Shown here one piece after another: positions 45,999 through 55,343 of a stretch of DNA of 64,000 nucleotides; the first letter of the stretch is position 1, and each line of letters starts with the position of its first letter. The translations under genes were made by a program, and so were the position numbers. The notes under the pieces were generated by a model. The model saw only the letters and a program-made list of their open reading frames with translations, did not search any database and was not told the DNA's origin. The DNA is from Pseudodesulfovibrio hydrargyri (GTDB lineage: Bacteria > Desulfobacterota > Desulfovibrionia > Desulfovibrionales > Desulfovibrionaceae): assembly GCF_001874525.1 (NCBI RefSeq), contig NZ_LKAQ01000004.1, positions 2,739,250-2,803,249 on the forward strand. The letters are read 5' to 3'.

Positions 45999-46144
45999 TA
46001 TGACCCACTCTCGAAAGCCTATTCCGAGCGCGGAGGACTGAGCCGTTGTCGGGTGCTGCGCACTCGATTCATTCCTTTCAGAGAAGAAGAGCGCTCCCCC
46101 ATGCGGTCTCCTATGCGTCGGGGGTATAAAAATGTACCCCTACC

Positions 46145-46228
46145 CCGCGAAGCGGCAACAAAAAGTTTGGAAGGGGAGTCCAGAGGGGAAACTTTTCCAA
46201 AAGTTTCCCCTCTGGCCGCCGGAGGCAT
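46145..46228 (+). repeat. Hairpin repeat family, copy C
   Basis: It begins CCGCGAAGCGGCAACAAAAA, contains a perfect 17-bp hairpin (CCAGAGGGGAAACTTTT at 46180-46196 with its complement at 46199-46215, loop CC) and ends GCCGCCGGAGGCAT. The ends agree with copies A and B; the arms do not. Confidence 0.85.
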
Positions 46229-46230
46229 TC

Positions 46231-46274
46231 TTGAATAAAAAAAGCCGCCCATTTGGGCGGCTTTTTTTATTCAA
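46231..46274. terminator. Bidirectional terminator between cyclophilin and nitronate monooxygenase genes
   Basis: Perfect 21-nt arms (46231-46251 and 46254-46274) around a TT loop contain A7 on the left and T7 on the right of a GCCGCCCA stem. Confidence 0.93.
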
Positions 46275-46385
46275 GTAATACGTCAGGCTACTTGTTGAGG
46301 ACGTCCTTGATGCGTTGGGCGGCCTTTTTATTCAAGTAATACGTCAGGCTACTTGTTGAGGACGTCCTTGATGCGTTGGGCGGCC
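46264..46385. repeat. Perfect 61-bp tandem duplication spanning a gene 3' end
   Basis: Positions 46264-46324 and 46325-46385 are identical. Each unit contains the last eight codons and stop of the minus-strand gene plus part of the terminator's right arm. The gene uses the stop in the second unit (46349-46351), so the first unit is a non-coding relic of its tail. Confidence 0.93.
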
Positions 46386-47518
46386 TGTTCCTTGGTGTCG
46401 GCGATTTTCTGGCCGACTTCCTGGTATTTGCGTTCGGCCTCTTCGCTGAGGGAGGACATCAGTTCCTTGACGGTGATGATCTTGTCCACCAGGTAGGCGT
46501 TGGCTCCGCAGAAGGCGAAGCCGTTCTTGAGCTTGCCCTTGTAGGCGTTGACCAGGGCCTGGGCGATGCAGTAGGGCGACTTGTCCTCGGCGCAGGAGTG
46601 CAGGCATTTGTGCACGCACTTCTTGGGGTGCTTGAGGCCTGCGGTCACGGCGTCGAGGAAGGTGTTCTTCAGGGCGCGGCCGGGCATGCCCACCGGGCTT
46701 TTGATGATGGTCACGTCCTCGGCCTTGGCGTTGATGTAGGCCTGTTTGAAGGCCATGTCCGCGTCGCATTCCTCGGTGGCCACGAACCGGGTGCCCATCT
46801 GCACGCCGGAGGCGCCCATCTCGAGGTAGCGGGCAATGTCCTCGCCGGTGTACACGCCGCCGGCGGCGATGACCGGGATCGGCTTTTCGTGCTTGTCGCG
46901 GTAGGGCTGAACGGCTTCGACCACCTGGGCCAGGATGTTTTCCAGCTGGTACTCGGGGTCGTCGATCTGTTCGGCCTTGAAGCCGAGGTGACCGCCCGCC
47001 TTGGGGCCTTCGACCACGAAGCCGTCGGGCAGGTAGTTGAAGCGGCTGGCCCACTTGCGGCAGAGGATGGAGGCCGCGCGGCCCGAGGAGACGATGGGCA
47101 CGAGCTTGGTGCGCAGTTCCTCCTTCATCTCGTCGGAGACCTCGCGCAGGTATCTGGGCATTTCCAGCGGCAGGCCCGCGCCTGAGATGATCACGTCCAC
47201 CTTTTCGCGGATGGAGGTGCGGACCATGTCGCCGTAGTTGGTCAGGGCGCACATGATGTTCACGCCGAGCAGCCCGTCGGTCATCTTGGCCCGCGCCTTG
47301 CGGATTTCATCGATGAGGCTGCGACGGTCGGCCCCTTCAGGGTCCTTGGCGCGCTGCGGGTCGCGCATGCCGATCATGGAGGTGGCGATGACGCCCACGC
47401 CGCCTTCGTTGGCCACGGCGCTGGCCAGCCCGGAAAGGGAGATGCCCACGCCCATGCCGCCCTGGATGATGGGCAGGCGGGCGGTTATATCACCGAAATT
47501 GAGACTGGGAAGTTTCAT
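46349..47518 (-). CDS. Nitronate monooxygenase / enoyl-ACP reductase FabK-like flavoprotein
   Basis: A 389-residue FMN-dependent TIM-barrel protein of the 2-nitropropane dioxygenase family. LPIIQGGMGVGISLSGLASAVANEGGVG opens the barrel, GFVVEGPKAGGHLG and AAGGVYTGEDIARYLEMGASGVQMGTRFVATEE bind FMN phosphate. The C-terminal part includes a cysteine-rich segment (KKCVHKCLHSCAEDKSPYC) not expected in typical family members, and a helical tail. In an anaerobe an oxygen-dependent role is unlikely, so the substrate is open. GAGG precedes ATG 47518. Confidence 0.88.
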   Translation of the reverse strand: MKLPSLNFGDITARLPIIQGGMGVGISLSGLASAVANEGGVGVIATSMIGMRDPQRAKDPEGADRRSLIDEIRKARAKMTDGLLGVNIMCALTNYGDMVRTSIREKVDVIISGAGLPLEMPRYLREVSDEMKEELRTKLVPIVSSGRAASILCRKWASRFNYLPDGFVVEGPKAGGHLGFKAEQIDDPEYQLENILAQVVEAVQPYRDKHEKPIPVIAAGGVYTGEDIARYLEMGASGVQMGTRFVATEECDADMAFKQAYINAKAEDVTIIKSPVGMPGRALKNTFLDAVTAGLKHPKKCVHKCLHSCAEDKSPYCIAQALVNAYKGKLKNGFAFCGANAYLVDKIITVKELMSSLSEEAERKYQEVGQKIADTKEQAAQRIKDVLNK

Positions 47519-47608
47519 TTATATATACCTCGCGTAAAGCTGATAATTAGGTGTCCCTTGCTCTGAATTTAAGATCAAGTCAAGACAAACGAATGTTTCA
47601 AATAGACG

Positions 47609-48805
47609 TTACGAATTGGTGACGTGTTCCTTGACCACCAATTCGGCGAAATACATGGAGCTGGTGAAGGCCGGAGAGATGGAATTGAGGATGTGGACGC
47701 TGTTTTCCGCCTCCTCGATGACGAAATCCATGACCAGCTGGCTGGTTTTGATATTCACGAGCTGGGGCCGTATGCCCGCCTTGGCCGTGGGCAGCATGTC
47801 TTCGGGGGCGATTTCCCTGACCAGCTTGGCCGCGTCGTTGAAGAAGTGCTTGAAGAAGTACTTGCGCGGCTCCTCCAGGGCGATGGTCCGGAACTTTTTG
47901 TTTTCCATGAACATGCGCATGTCGCGGAAGAGGATGCTCAGGACCTCGCGGTCCAGCCCCTTGAGGATGCCGTAGTTCTCGCGCCCGAAGGCCGGGATGG
48001 CCGTGGGGCCGACGTACACGTCGCCGTGCGCGCTACGGGTGAAGTGCACGCCCAGGAACGGGTTCTTGATGTTCGGGACCGGGTAGATGGAACCCTTAAT
48101 GCGGTCGGCGGCGGGCTTTGCGAGCACGCGGTAGATGCCCTTGAAGGGCAGCAGTCGGTAGTCTCCGGCGATGCCGAAGGCCTGGGCCACCTTGTCGCTG
48201 TACGCTCCGGCCGCGTTGATGAACAGCTTGTAGCCGATTCTGCCCTGGGAGGTGGCGACCTTGTTCGGCCCGGCCGTGCCGGTGAACCGGGTGTCGAAGA
48301 AGAAGCGGACCCTGCCGCTGTTCTCCAGTTCCTCGCGCATGGCGGCAAGGATGCGCTTGGGGTCGACCACGCTGGTCAGGGGCGAGTACAGGGCGCGGCC
48401 CACGGTGAAGGCGTTGGGCTCGATTTCGGCCAGCCGCTTTTCGTCGATCATTTCGACCACGCCGCCGTTGGCCGTGGCCCGTCGCTCGAGTTCGTCCAGG
48501 GTGTCCAGTTCGTCTTCGGTGCGGGCCACGATGACCTTGCCGGACTTGAACAGGGGCAGCCCCCGTTCCTCGCAGTAGGCCTGCATGCGGCGGTTGCCCT
48601 CCAGGCACATCTTGGCCTTCAGCGTGCCGGGATCGTAGTAGATGCCCGCGTGGAGCACGCCGCTGTTGCGGCCCGAAGCGTGCATGCCCAGGCAAGGTTC
48701 CTTGTCGAAGATGATGACATCGTCACAGCCGGCCTCTATCAGTTCCCGGGCGATGGTCAGCCCGAGGATGCCCGCCCCGCAGATGACGGTATGCGCGCGG
48801 TACAT
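47609..48805 (-). CDS. lhgO: L-2-hydroxyglutarate oxidase-like FAD protein
   Basis: A 398-residue FAD enzyme of the DAO superfamily. The N-terminal Rossmann motif GAGILGLTIARELIEAG and the SSGRNSGVLHAGIYYDPGTLKA-type block (here ASGRNSGVLHAGIYY) are characteristic of LhgO/YgaF, which oxidises L-2-hydroxyglutarate to 2-oxoglutarate and passes electrons to the membrane quinone pool. FINAAGAYSDKVAQAFG and FLGVHFTRSAHGDVYVGPTA are also typical. It starts 5 nt after the PPC-domain gene and probably shares its transcript. Confidence 0.9.
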   Translation of the reverse strand: MYRAHTVICGAGILGLTIARELIEAGCDDVIIFDKEPCLGMHASGRNSGVLHAGIYYDPGTLKAKMCLEGNRRMQAYCEERGLPLFKSGKVIVARTEDELDTLDELERRATANGGVVEMIDEKRLAEIEPNAFTVGRALYSPLTSVVDPKRILAAMREELENSGRVRFFFDTRFTGTAGPNKVATSQGRIGYKLFINAAGAYSDKVAQAFGIAGDYRLLPFKGIYRVLAKPAADRIKGSIYPVPNIKNPFLGVHFTRSAHGDVYVGPTAIPAFGRENYGILKGLDREVLSILFRDMRMFMENKKFRTIALEEPRKYFFKHFFNDAAKLVREIAPEDMLPTAKAGIRPQLVNIKTSQLVMDFVIEEAENSVHILNSISPAFTSSMYFAELVVKEHVTNS

Positions 48806-48810
48806 GCGCC

Positions 48811-49254
48811 CTATTCCTTGGTCAGCAGGGAAAGGCCGCTTTTCGGGTCCTTCTTGCGCAGCATGCCGGTGCCCTCAAGCTCCATGATGACGACCTCGCC
48901 CACCAGCCAGACGTCCAGGCCGGGGCGGATGCAGCCGGTCAGTGTCTCACCGTCGCGGCCGAGCGCCGCGTGCATGTGCAGGATCGGCGCGCCGGACTCG
49001 TCCGGGAACAGGGTGCCCAGGCCGAGCACCTCGTGGACGCCACGTACCGGGCAGAGGATGGGGTCGATGATCGGGGAGTCGCCGTCCTTGGGCCCGGCCA
49101 CCAGGTTGCCCTGGCCAGCGCCGCCGATGAAGGTGCACAGGGCGGTCCTGATTTCGTGTTCCTTGGCGAACTGTTCGAGACAGTCCGGGAGCCGCTCACC
49201 GCTTTCCAGGCGCAGGGTGAAGACCCTGCCCACATTGCCTTGGCTGTACTGCAT
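48811..49254 (-). CDS. PPC (DUF296) domain protein
   Basis: A 147-residue protein consisting of one PPC domain: RVFTLRLESGERLPDCLEQF, TALCTFIGGAGQGNLVAG and LHMHAALGRDGETLTGCI. The conserved His residues in the HMHAALG block suggest metal binding. In bacteria these small trimeric proteins are of uncertain function, sometimes described as DNA-binding by analogy to plant AHL proteins. It precedes lhgO closely and follows addB by 9 nt. Confidence 0.87.
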   Translation of the reverse strand: MQYSQGNVGRVFTLRLESGERLPDCLEQFAKEHEIRTALCTFIGGAGQGNLVAGPKDGDSPIIDPILCPVRGVHEVLGLGTLFPDESGAPILHMHAALGRDGETLTGCIRPGLDVWLVGEVVIMELEGTGMLRKKDPKSGLSLLTKE

Positions 49255-49263
49255 TGGGAATTC

Positions 49264-52191
49264 CTATTTGTCCTTGGGCGGGGTTTGCCCGCACGGTTTG
49301 GTGAAATCGCACCACTTGCAGCGGTCTCCGGGCCGGGGATCGAACCGGGAGGCCGTGAGCATGTGCCGGACCAGTGTTCGTACCAGGAGCGGGGCGGTGT
49401 CGTCCACTGCCTCGTCCACTTCCTCCTCGGTCCACTTGGCCGGGAAGAGCAGTTGCTCCCTGCCGTTTTCGCCCAGCTTGACCAGACCCGCGTTGACCGG
49501 GGATTCCCCTTCGGCCCGAGCATAGAGATGGAGGTAGGCCGGGAGCTGGACCGAGCGCACGGCGTCGGCCAGGTGCAGGAGCAGGTCCGGGTCCACGTCG
49601 CCCTCCAGGAAACCGGCCATGCGGTCCGCAAGCTCTACGTCCCCCCAGAAGCGCGCCTTGGGCAGGAGCGCGCCGCCGGTCTTGTAGTCCAGGATGACCA
49701 CGCCCTGTTCGCGCCGTTCCACGCGGTCGATGCGCCCCTTGAACGGGATCTCCAGACCGTCCACGGTCAGGGTGGTTTCCAGGGGGTGCTCGAGGCCGAG
49801 CAGGGTGGCGGGCTGTTGCGCGGCCACGAACCGCTCCAGCCGGTAGCGGCCGGCCTCCATCAGGGCCGTGCGCGTGTCCAGCGACAGCCGGGCGTGGAGC
49901 GGCCCGGCCCGGAAGGTCTCGCTAAAGGCCGCGAGCAGCGGGGCCGGGTCCAGGGCGGAAAGGTCCTCGCCGGTCCCGACATGGGGCAGGAGGAACTCCT
50001 TGAGCACGTCATGGACCAGGGAGCCGAACTCGCTGCGGTCGCCGTCCTCGTCCACGGCGTCCACCGGGCGCACGCCCGAGAGATACTGGTAGAAGAACCG
50101 CTTGGGGCAGTTCATGTAGATGTCCAGGCCGGACGGCGACAGCCCTTTGGCGGTCAGGAACTCGGCCAGGGCCGAGCGCACGGCCTCGGTGGCCGGGACG
50201 GACGGCGGCCCGGCGGGCAGGGAGCTGGCCGGGAAGGTCACGGCGCGGACCACGCCGTCCTCGGGGGTGATGAGTTTGCCCGAGGCCAGTTCGCGTTCCC
50301 ACAACAGCTGTTCGACGAACCGGCTGCGCACGGACTTGCCGTCGAGCACGCCGGGCTGGATGCCGTTCTGGTAGTAGACGACCGCCTCCTTGGCGCCCAT
50401 GAGCAGGCGGTAGAAGTTGTAGCCCGAGACGTTGTCCCGTTCGCGGGCGTCGGGCAGGCCGAGGAGCTTGCGCAGCGGGTCGGGCAGCAGCGGGTCGAAC
50501 GGGTTGGTTCCGGGCAGCCGCTCCTCCACGGCGTCGAGGACAAAGAGCTTGTCGAAATGGAGCAGCCGGGTCTCGAGCACGCCCAAGACCTGGAGGCCGG
50601 TCAGCGGGTCGGGTTCGAAGGAGACGCGCTCCTGGTCGAGCAACCGGCGCAGGAACGAGTGCAGGGTGGACTGCCCCAAAGGCTCGAAGCAGGTCTCGGC
50701 GCTTTTGAGTTGCGGGATAACCGAGTTGGTCAGCCGGAACAGGCATTCGGCGTCCATAAGGTAGGTGTGCCACAGCCGCTCCCCGCGCGCATGGAGCATC
50801 CCGGCCAGTCCGGCCAGGGCCCCGCCCACCTCGGCCAGGGTGTTCACGGACGCGAACGCGGTCAGGCAGCGGTCCAGGATTTCCGCGAGCAGCGGTTCGG
50901 CCACGGCCCGGTCCACGTCCTTGAGCGCGTCGCCGTCCCATTCCGGCTCGAACGCCGTGGGATCGATAAACTTCTCGCCCTGGCGGATGGCCGCCTCCCA
51001 GAGGTGGAACACGGTGCGCAGGGGCTTGTCCTCGGGGCCGAGCAGCCGCAGGTAGGGGTGGCGGATCAGGGCGATCAGATCCTTCCAGTAGTAGCGGCCG
51101 TCCGGCGAGCGGTTCTCGCGCAGGACCAGCAGGGTCTCGATGAGCCGGGCCAGGGAGGTGCGGGCCAGCGGGTAGCCCATGGAGATGTTCGGCTCCAGGT
51201 CCGGGTCCACGTTCGGGAGCATGTGCAGCACGGGCAACAGCGCGCCCTCGTCGGGCAGGACCACGGCGGTGCGCTCCAGGCTGTCGCGCCCCTTGACCTC
51301 GCGCATGTCCCCGGCCAGCCCGGCCAGCTGCGAGTGGCGGTCGTAGCCCTCGCAAAAGCGGATGTCCGGGGCGTGCGGCGCGGTGTCGAGGTTAAATGGT
51401 ATCTCCGGGCGCACTCCCCAGCGGGCGAGCCAGGCCGTGTGTTCGGCCGTGGCCCAGTGGGCGCGGCCGCCCTCGGCCAGGGCCGGGTCCGAGTGCAGCA
51501 CCGGGGTCAGGATACCGCGCTCCCAGAGGGCGCGGAAGAGCCGGTCCTCGGTCCCGCTCAGGGCGTAGAATCCGGCGGCCAGCAGAGTCCTGCCGTCCAG
51601 GGCGTCGGCCACCTCGTCCAGGTGGTCGAGGACGAAGCGGGCGGACAGGCCGGGCGTGGTCCAGCCCCGGGCGTCGAGCCGGGTCAGGTACTCGTGGTGG
51701 ATGGCGCGCAGCTGCTCCAGGAGCCCGGCCGCATAGGCCGAGACCTCGCCCTCCATGTATTCCAGGTCCTGGGGGGCTAGATCCTGGCGCAGGAGGTCGT
51801 CCATGAGCCGTGCCAGCAGCATGCCCCACGGCAGGAACGCCTCGCGGTCGAGTTCGGGCAGGCGGGAGAGCAGGCTGCCCTTGCGCCCGCGCAGGTCCGC
51901 GACGATGGTGCGCAGCATCTCCACCAGATCGAGCTGGGCGGCCTTGACCGGCGGGACGGGCGAAAGGCGGCGGTGCAGTCCGGAAACGAAGTCCGCGATG
52001 GAGGTCATCTCCGGCATGAACGCGGGCTTCTTCATGGCCGGATGTGCGGCGAGCAGCCCTTTCAGGTGGCGGCGCGGGCGGTTGTGCGGGAATAGTATGG
52101 TCAGCTTGGCCGGATTGTCCGAGGCGGCGACCATGTCGGCCAGCACGGGCATGAAATCGATCTGCCAGGGGACGAGGAGGATGGACCGCAT
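49264..52191 (-). CDS. AddB-like nuclease/inactivated helicase subunit
   Basis: A 975-residue partner of the AddA-like helicase. The N-terminal part is an inactivated helicase fold (SILLVPWQIDFMPVLADM), and the C-terminal part is a PD-(D/E)XK nuclease: GSLVHDVLKEFLL, FKGRIDRVERREQGVVILDYKTG. An iron-staple cysteine set is visible, with one Cys in YMNCPKRFFYQYLSGV and three in CKWCDFTKPC near the C-terminus, as in AddB. The complex resects double-strand breaks before RecA. ATG 52191 follows directly after the addA stop (TAG ATG). Confidence 0.9.
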   Translation of the reverse strand: MRSILLVPWQIDFMPVLADMVAASDNPAKLTILFPHNRPRRHLKGLLAAHPAMKKPAFMPEMTSIADFVSGLHRRLSPVPPVKAAQLDLVEMLRTIVADLRGRKGSLLSRLPELDREAFLPWGMLLARLMDDLLRQDLAPQDLEYMEGEVSAYAAGLLEQLRAIHHEYLTRLDARGWTTPGLSARFVLDHLDEVADALDGRTLLAAGFYALSGTEDRLFRALWERGILTPVLHSDPALAEGGRAHWATAEHTAWLARWGVRPEIPFNLDTAPHAPDIRFCEGYDRHSQLAGLAGDMREVKGRDSLERTAVVLPDEGALLPVLHMLPNVDPDLEPNISMGYPLARTSLARLIETLLVLRENRSPDGRYYWKDLIALIRHPYLRLLGPEDKPLRTVFHLWEAAIRQGEKFIDPTAFEPEWDGDALKDVDRAVAEPLLAEILDRCLTAFASVNTLAEVGGALAGLAGMLHARGERLWHTYLMDAECLFRLTNSVIPQLKSAETCFEPLGQSTLHSFLRRLLDQERVSFEPDPLTGLQVLGVLETRLLHFDKLFVLDAVEERLPGTNPFDPLLPDPLRKLLGLPDARERDNVSGYNFYRLLMGAKEAVVYYQNGIQPGVLDGKSVRSRFVEQLLWERELASGKLITPEDGVVRAVTFPASSLPAGPPSVPATEAVRSALAEFLTAKGLSPSGLDIYMNCPKRFFYQYLSGVRPVDAVDEDGDRSEFGSLVHDVLKEFLLPHVGTGEDLSALDPAPLLAAFSETFRAGPLHARLSLDTRTALMEAGRYRLERFVAAQQPATLLGLEHPLETTLTVDGLEIPFKGRIDRVERREQGVVILDYKTGGALLPKARFWGDVELADRMAGFLEGDVDPDLLLHLADAVRSVQLPAYLHLYARAEGESPVNAGLVKLGENGREQLLFPAKWTEEEVDEAVDDTAPLLVRTLVRHMLTASRFDPRPGDRCKWCDFTKPCGQTPPKDK

Positions 52192-55100
52192 CTAGGCCTC
52201 CCCCCCGACTTCGCGGATTTCGCGCAGGTCCAGGTAGACCAGGAAGCCGCGAGGCGAGCCGTATCCGCCCATGGCCCCGAGGATGTCCATGTATTCGCGG
52301 ACCTGGACCTCGTTGTGCGGGTCCGGGCGGCCGGTCTTGAAGTCCACGATGACCGCCTCTTCGCCGGTGACGAGCAGGTCGAACCGCTTGAACTCGCCGC
52401 CCGGGGCCAGGACCTCGGGTTCGCGTGTGCCCACGGCCAGCCAGCCGCGCAGGCGGTCGTCGCCCAGCGCCCATTGGGCCATGGCGCGCAGGTCCTGGCC
52501 GAGCTTTTCCCGTTCCGCGTCGGGCAGCGCGTCCAGTTCCGGAAAATCCTGGACGGCCAGGGCCATGGCCCGCTTGATGTCGGCCGCGTCGTCGCCGGTG
52601 ACCAGCATGTGTTCCATGACCCGGTGGGCCACCTCGCCACGCATGCGCTCGTTGAAGAAATAGTCGTCCAGGTTGTGGCGGTAGACCCGCAGCCTGGGCA
52701 GCCAGCCCATGAGGTCCGCCTCGCCCGTGGCAGGGGCCAACTCAACCGGCTCGGGTCGGACGGCCTGCGCCGACGGGTGCGTCCCGGCCGGGGTGTCCCC
52801 CAGCTCGAACACGCCGTCGTCGTCCGGCTCCAGGAACTGGTCCATGGCCTTGAGGACCACCGGATTGGCGACCCGCGCCGTCTCGGGATAGAAGCCGTAC
52901 AACTCCTCCCGCGCCCGGGTCCAGGCCACGTAGAGCAGATTGAGCTGTTCGCGCACGGCCCGGCCCAGGCTCTCCTGGTAGGGGCGGCCCAGGTCCTTCT
53001 TCATGGGCACGAGCAAGCTGTGTCCCTTGAACTCCCGGACCGCGAAGTTGCGGTCCGTGTCTGTCTTCCAGTGGTGGAAGGGCACGATGGTCACCGGAAA
53101 TTCCAACCCCTTGGCCTTGTGGATGGTCATGATGCGCACCGCGTCGATGTTCTCCGGCAGGGGGACCTTTTCCTGGTCCGACTTCTCCTCCCAGTATTCC
53201 AGGAAGGCGGACAGGGAGCCGTACCCGTTCTCTTCGGCCAGATGGACGACCTCCAGGAAGCGGCGCACGTACAGCTCGGCCTCGGGGTGGCGCGTAAGGA
53301 CCCGGAAGACGCGCACGGCCTCCATGGTCAGGTCATAGGGCGTCATCAGCCCGGACTGGTTGTAGAAGGGCTCGATGAGCCGCTGCCAGGGGCCGGGGAA
53401 GTCCTCGCGGAACTGCACGCCCAGCGGCCGCTTGCGCGGCCTGATGAGCCAGTCCAGCAGCTCGGCCTCGTCCAGGCCGGATTCGGCCAGGAAGAGTTCG
53501 TGCCCGCCGATGAAGGCCAGGAAGGCCGCGTCGTCGCGGGGGAAGTCCAGGAAGCCGAGGAATCCGGCCAGCTGTCGGATCACGGGATGGCGGTCCAGTT
53601 GCAGGGAGTTCTCGGTGATGACCGGGATGTTCTTGCGCACCAGCAGGTCGCAGACCAGGGAGGCGTGGGTGTGGGAGCGGACCAGGATACCGATGTCCCG
53701 GTAGTTGCGCCGAGCGGTCAGGTCGTCCATGAGCGCGTTCAGCCGCTCCAGGGTCTGCTCCTCGATCTCGCCCGAGCCGCCGCCCTCTATCCGCTCCATG
53801 CGCACGTAGCCGCCGGTGTTCCGGTGCTTGTCCGGCAGGGACTGGGCGCAGTCGCAAAAGCTTTGCGAAAGCTGGTCGGCGAACTCGGCGCGGAAACCGG
53901 CGTCCGCGTCGGGCAGGACGCGCTCGGCCAGCTCCGCCGCCTGGTCCGGGTCCTCCAGGTTGGCGAAAAACGTGTTGTTGAACTCGACCACGTTGCGGTG
54001 GCTGCGCCAGTTGTCCGGCAGGTTCTCGGCCTCGGGGCGCTCCACCAGCCCGGCGATCTCGGGCTGGGCCATGACCTCGTCGAACAGAGCGGAGTCCCCG
54101 CCGCGCCAGCCGTAGATGGCCTGCTTGACGTCGCCCACGAAGAACAGGCTGCCGCCCTTGCCCAAACATTCCCCGGCCAGCGGGGTGATGGCCCGCCACT
54201 GGTCGCGGTTGGTGTCCTGGAACTCGTCCACCAGCAGGTGGTGCAAGCGGCAGCCCAACCGGCAGTAGGCCTCGGACACGGCCCCGCCTTCGGCCAGAAG
54301 GTCGATGACGTGCCCGGCCACGCCGCTGTTCAGGACCATGCCCTGCTTGCGTTGCAGCTCCTCCAGCCCGTTTTCCAGGCGCAGGGCGATGTCGATGGCC
54401 GGGGCCAGGAAGTAGGCTCCGGCCAGGACGGCGCGGCTCTGGCGGTACTCGGCCCATTTGCCTTGCAGATGGGCGTAGAAGGACTCGGTGCGTTCGTCCA
54501 CCAGTCCTTTGCCCTTGGCCAGGACGCAGTCCGCCACGGTGGTCTTCTTGATGGACGCGGAATCCGGGACCGGGTCGAACAGCTCCATGTCCAGGCAGTT
54601 GGTCAGGAAATCACGGAAATATTTATTCAGAGGCAGGCCGGTTTCCTCGGCGTGGGCACCCATGGCTTCAACCGATTGCCTGAAAGACGCGTACTCGCCG
54701 GTGAGCAGTTCGACGATGGCCGCTTGATCCGTCAGCAGGTCGCTTGATCGGGTTTCGACGCAGCCGGTCAGCTCGCGCAAGCGATCGCGGACCGTGTCCT
54801 GGACCCAGAAGCCGTTGCGCCCCTCCTGGCGGATGAGGGTGCCCACCGCACTGTCCAGCAGCCCCGCGGCGTTCTCGTCTTCCTCGCACAGAGCCAGGAA
54901 GTGGTCGAAGACCGCGTCGAACAGCTCGCGCTCGTCAAAGACGATCTCGAAGTCCGGGCGCACCCCGAATTCCAGGGCGAAGAGGCGGAGCAGGAGGACC
55001 AGCAGGGAATCGATGGTCCGGATGTTCAGCCTGTGGTAGCGGCGCAGGATCGCGCCCACCGTGGTCCGGGCCGTTTCCGGGGAGCAGGCCGGGTTTTCCT

Positions 55101-55341
55101 GGATGCCGAGCGCGCTCGCCTTGAGTCCGCCGACCACGCGCTCCTTCATCTCGGCGGCGGCCTTGTTGGTGAAGGTCACGGCCATGATCTCGGGCCAGGT
55201 GAATCCCCGGCCCGGCCGGTTGGTGCAGACGAACGGCGTATCCCGCTCGTCCGCGGCGTCCAGCAGGGCCAGGAAGCGGCGGGTCAGCTGGTACGTCTTG
55301 CCCGAGCCCGCCGAGGCCTTGACCTGTCGCAGTTCGGACAC
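52192..55341 (-). CDS. AddA/UvrD-type helicase-nuclease
   Basis: A 1049-residue SF1A helicase with C-terminal RecB-type nuclease. Helicase motifs: ASAGSGKTYQLTRRF (Walker A), EIMAVTFTNKAAAEMKERV, LLVDEFQDTNRDQW, FVGDVKQAIYGWRGG, IMTIHKAKGLEFPVTI and LLYVAWTRAREELYG. The nuclease core is AVIVDFKTGRPDP near the end. GTG 55341 is chosen because it gives ELRQVKASAGSGKT directly and has GAGG about 8 nt upstream. The 100 extra residues of the longer frame are the shadow of the EamA gene. With AddB it forms the break-resection enzyme. Confidence 0.93.
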   Translation of the reverse strand: MSELRQVKASAGSGKTYQLTRRFLALLDAADERDTPFVCTNRPGRGFTWPEIMAVTFTNKAAAEMKERVVGGLKASALGIQENPACSPETARTTVGAILRRYHRLNIRTIDSLLVLLLRLFALEFGVRPDFEIVFDERELFDAVFDHFLALCEEDENAAGLLDSAVGTLIRQEGRNGFWVQDTVRDRLRELTGCVETRSSDLLTDQAAIVELLTGEYASFRQSVEAMGAHAEETGLPLNKYFRDFLTNCLDMELFDPVPDSASIKKTTVADCVLAKGKGLVDERTESFYAHLQGKWAEYRQSRAVLAGAYFLAPAIDIALRLENGLEELQRKQGMVLNSGVAGHVIDLLAEGGAVSEAYCRLGCRLHHLLVDEFQDTNRDQWRAITPLAGECLGKGGSLFFVGDVKQAIYGWRGGDSALFDEVMAQPEIAGLVERPEAENLPDNWRSHRNVVEFNNTFFANLEDPDQAAELAERVLPDADAGFRAEFADQLSQSFCDCAQSLPDKHRNTGGYVRMERIEGGGSGEIEEQTLERLNALMDDLTARRNYRDIGILVRSHTHASLVCDLLVRKNIPVITENSLQLDRHPVIRQLAGFLGFLDFPRDDAAFLAFIGGHELFLAESGLDEAELLDWLIRPRKRPLGVQFREDFPGPWQRLIEPFYNQSGLMTPYDLTMEAVRVFRVLTRHPEAELYVRRFLEVVHLAEENGYGSLSAFLEYWEEKSDQEKVPLPENIDAVRIMTIHKAKGLEFPVTIVPFHHWKTDTDRNFAVREFKGHSLLVPMKKDLGRPYQESLGRAVREQLNLLYVAWTRAREELYGFYPETARVANPVVLKAMDQFLEPDDDGVFELGDTPAGTHPSAQAVRPEPVELAPATGEADLMGWLPRLRVYRHNLDDYFFNERMRGEVAHRVMEHMLVTGDDAADIKRAMALAVQDFPELDALPDAEREKLGQDLRAMAQWALGDDRLRGWLAVGTREPEVLAPGGEFKRFDLLVTGEEAVIVDFKTGRPDPHNEVQVREYMDILGAMGGYGSPRGFLVYLDLREIREVGGEA

Positions 55342-55343
55342 GG

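Larger units (their letters stand above)
45898..46348. other. Intergenic region with hairpins and a tandem duplication
   Basis: No gene is supported in these 451 bases. They hold a composite inverted repeat (45922-45998), hairpin repeat copy C (46145-46228), a bidirectional terminator (46231-46274) and the first unit of a 61-bp tandem duplication (46264-46324). The stretch 46000-46144 shows nothing recognisable. Confidence 0.75.
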
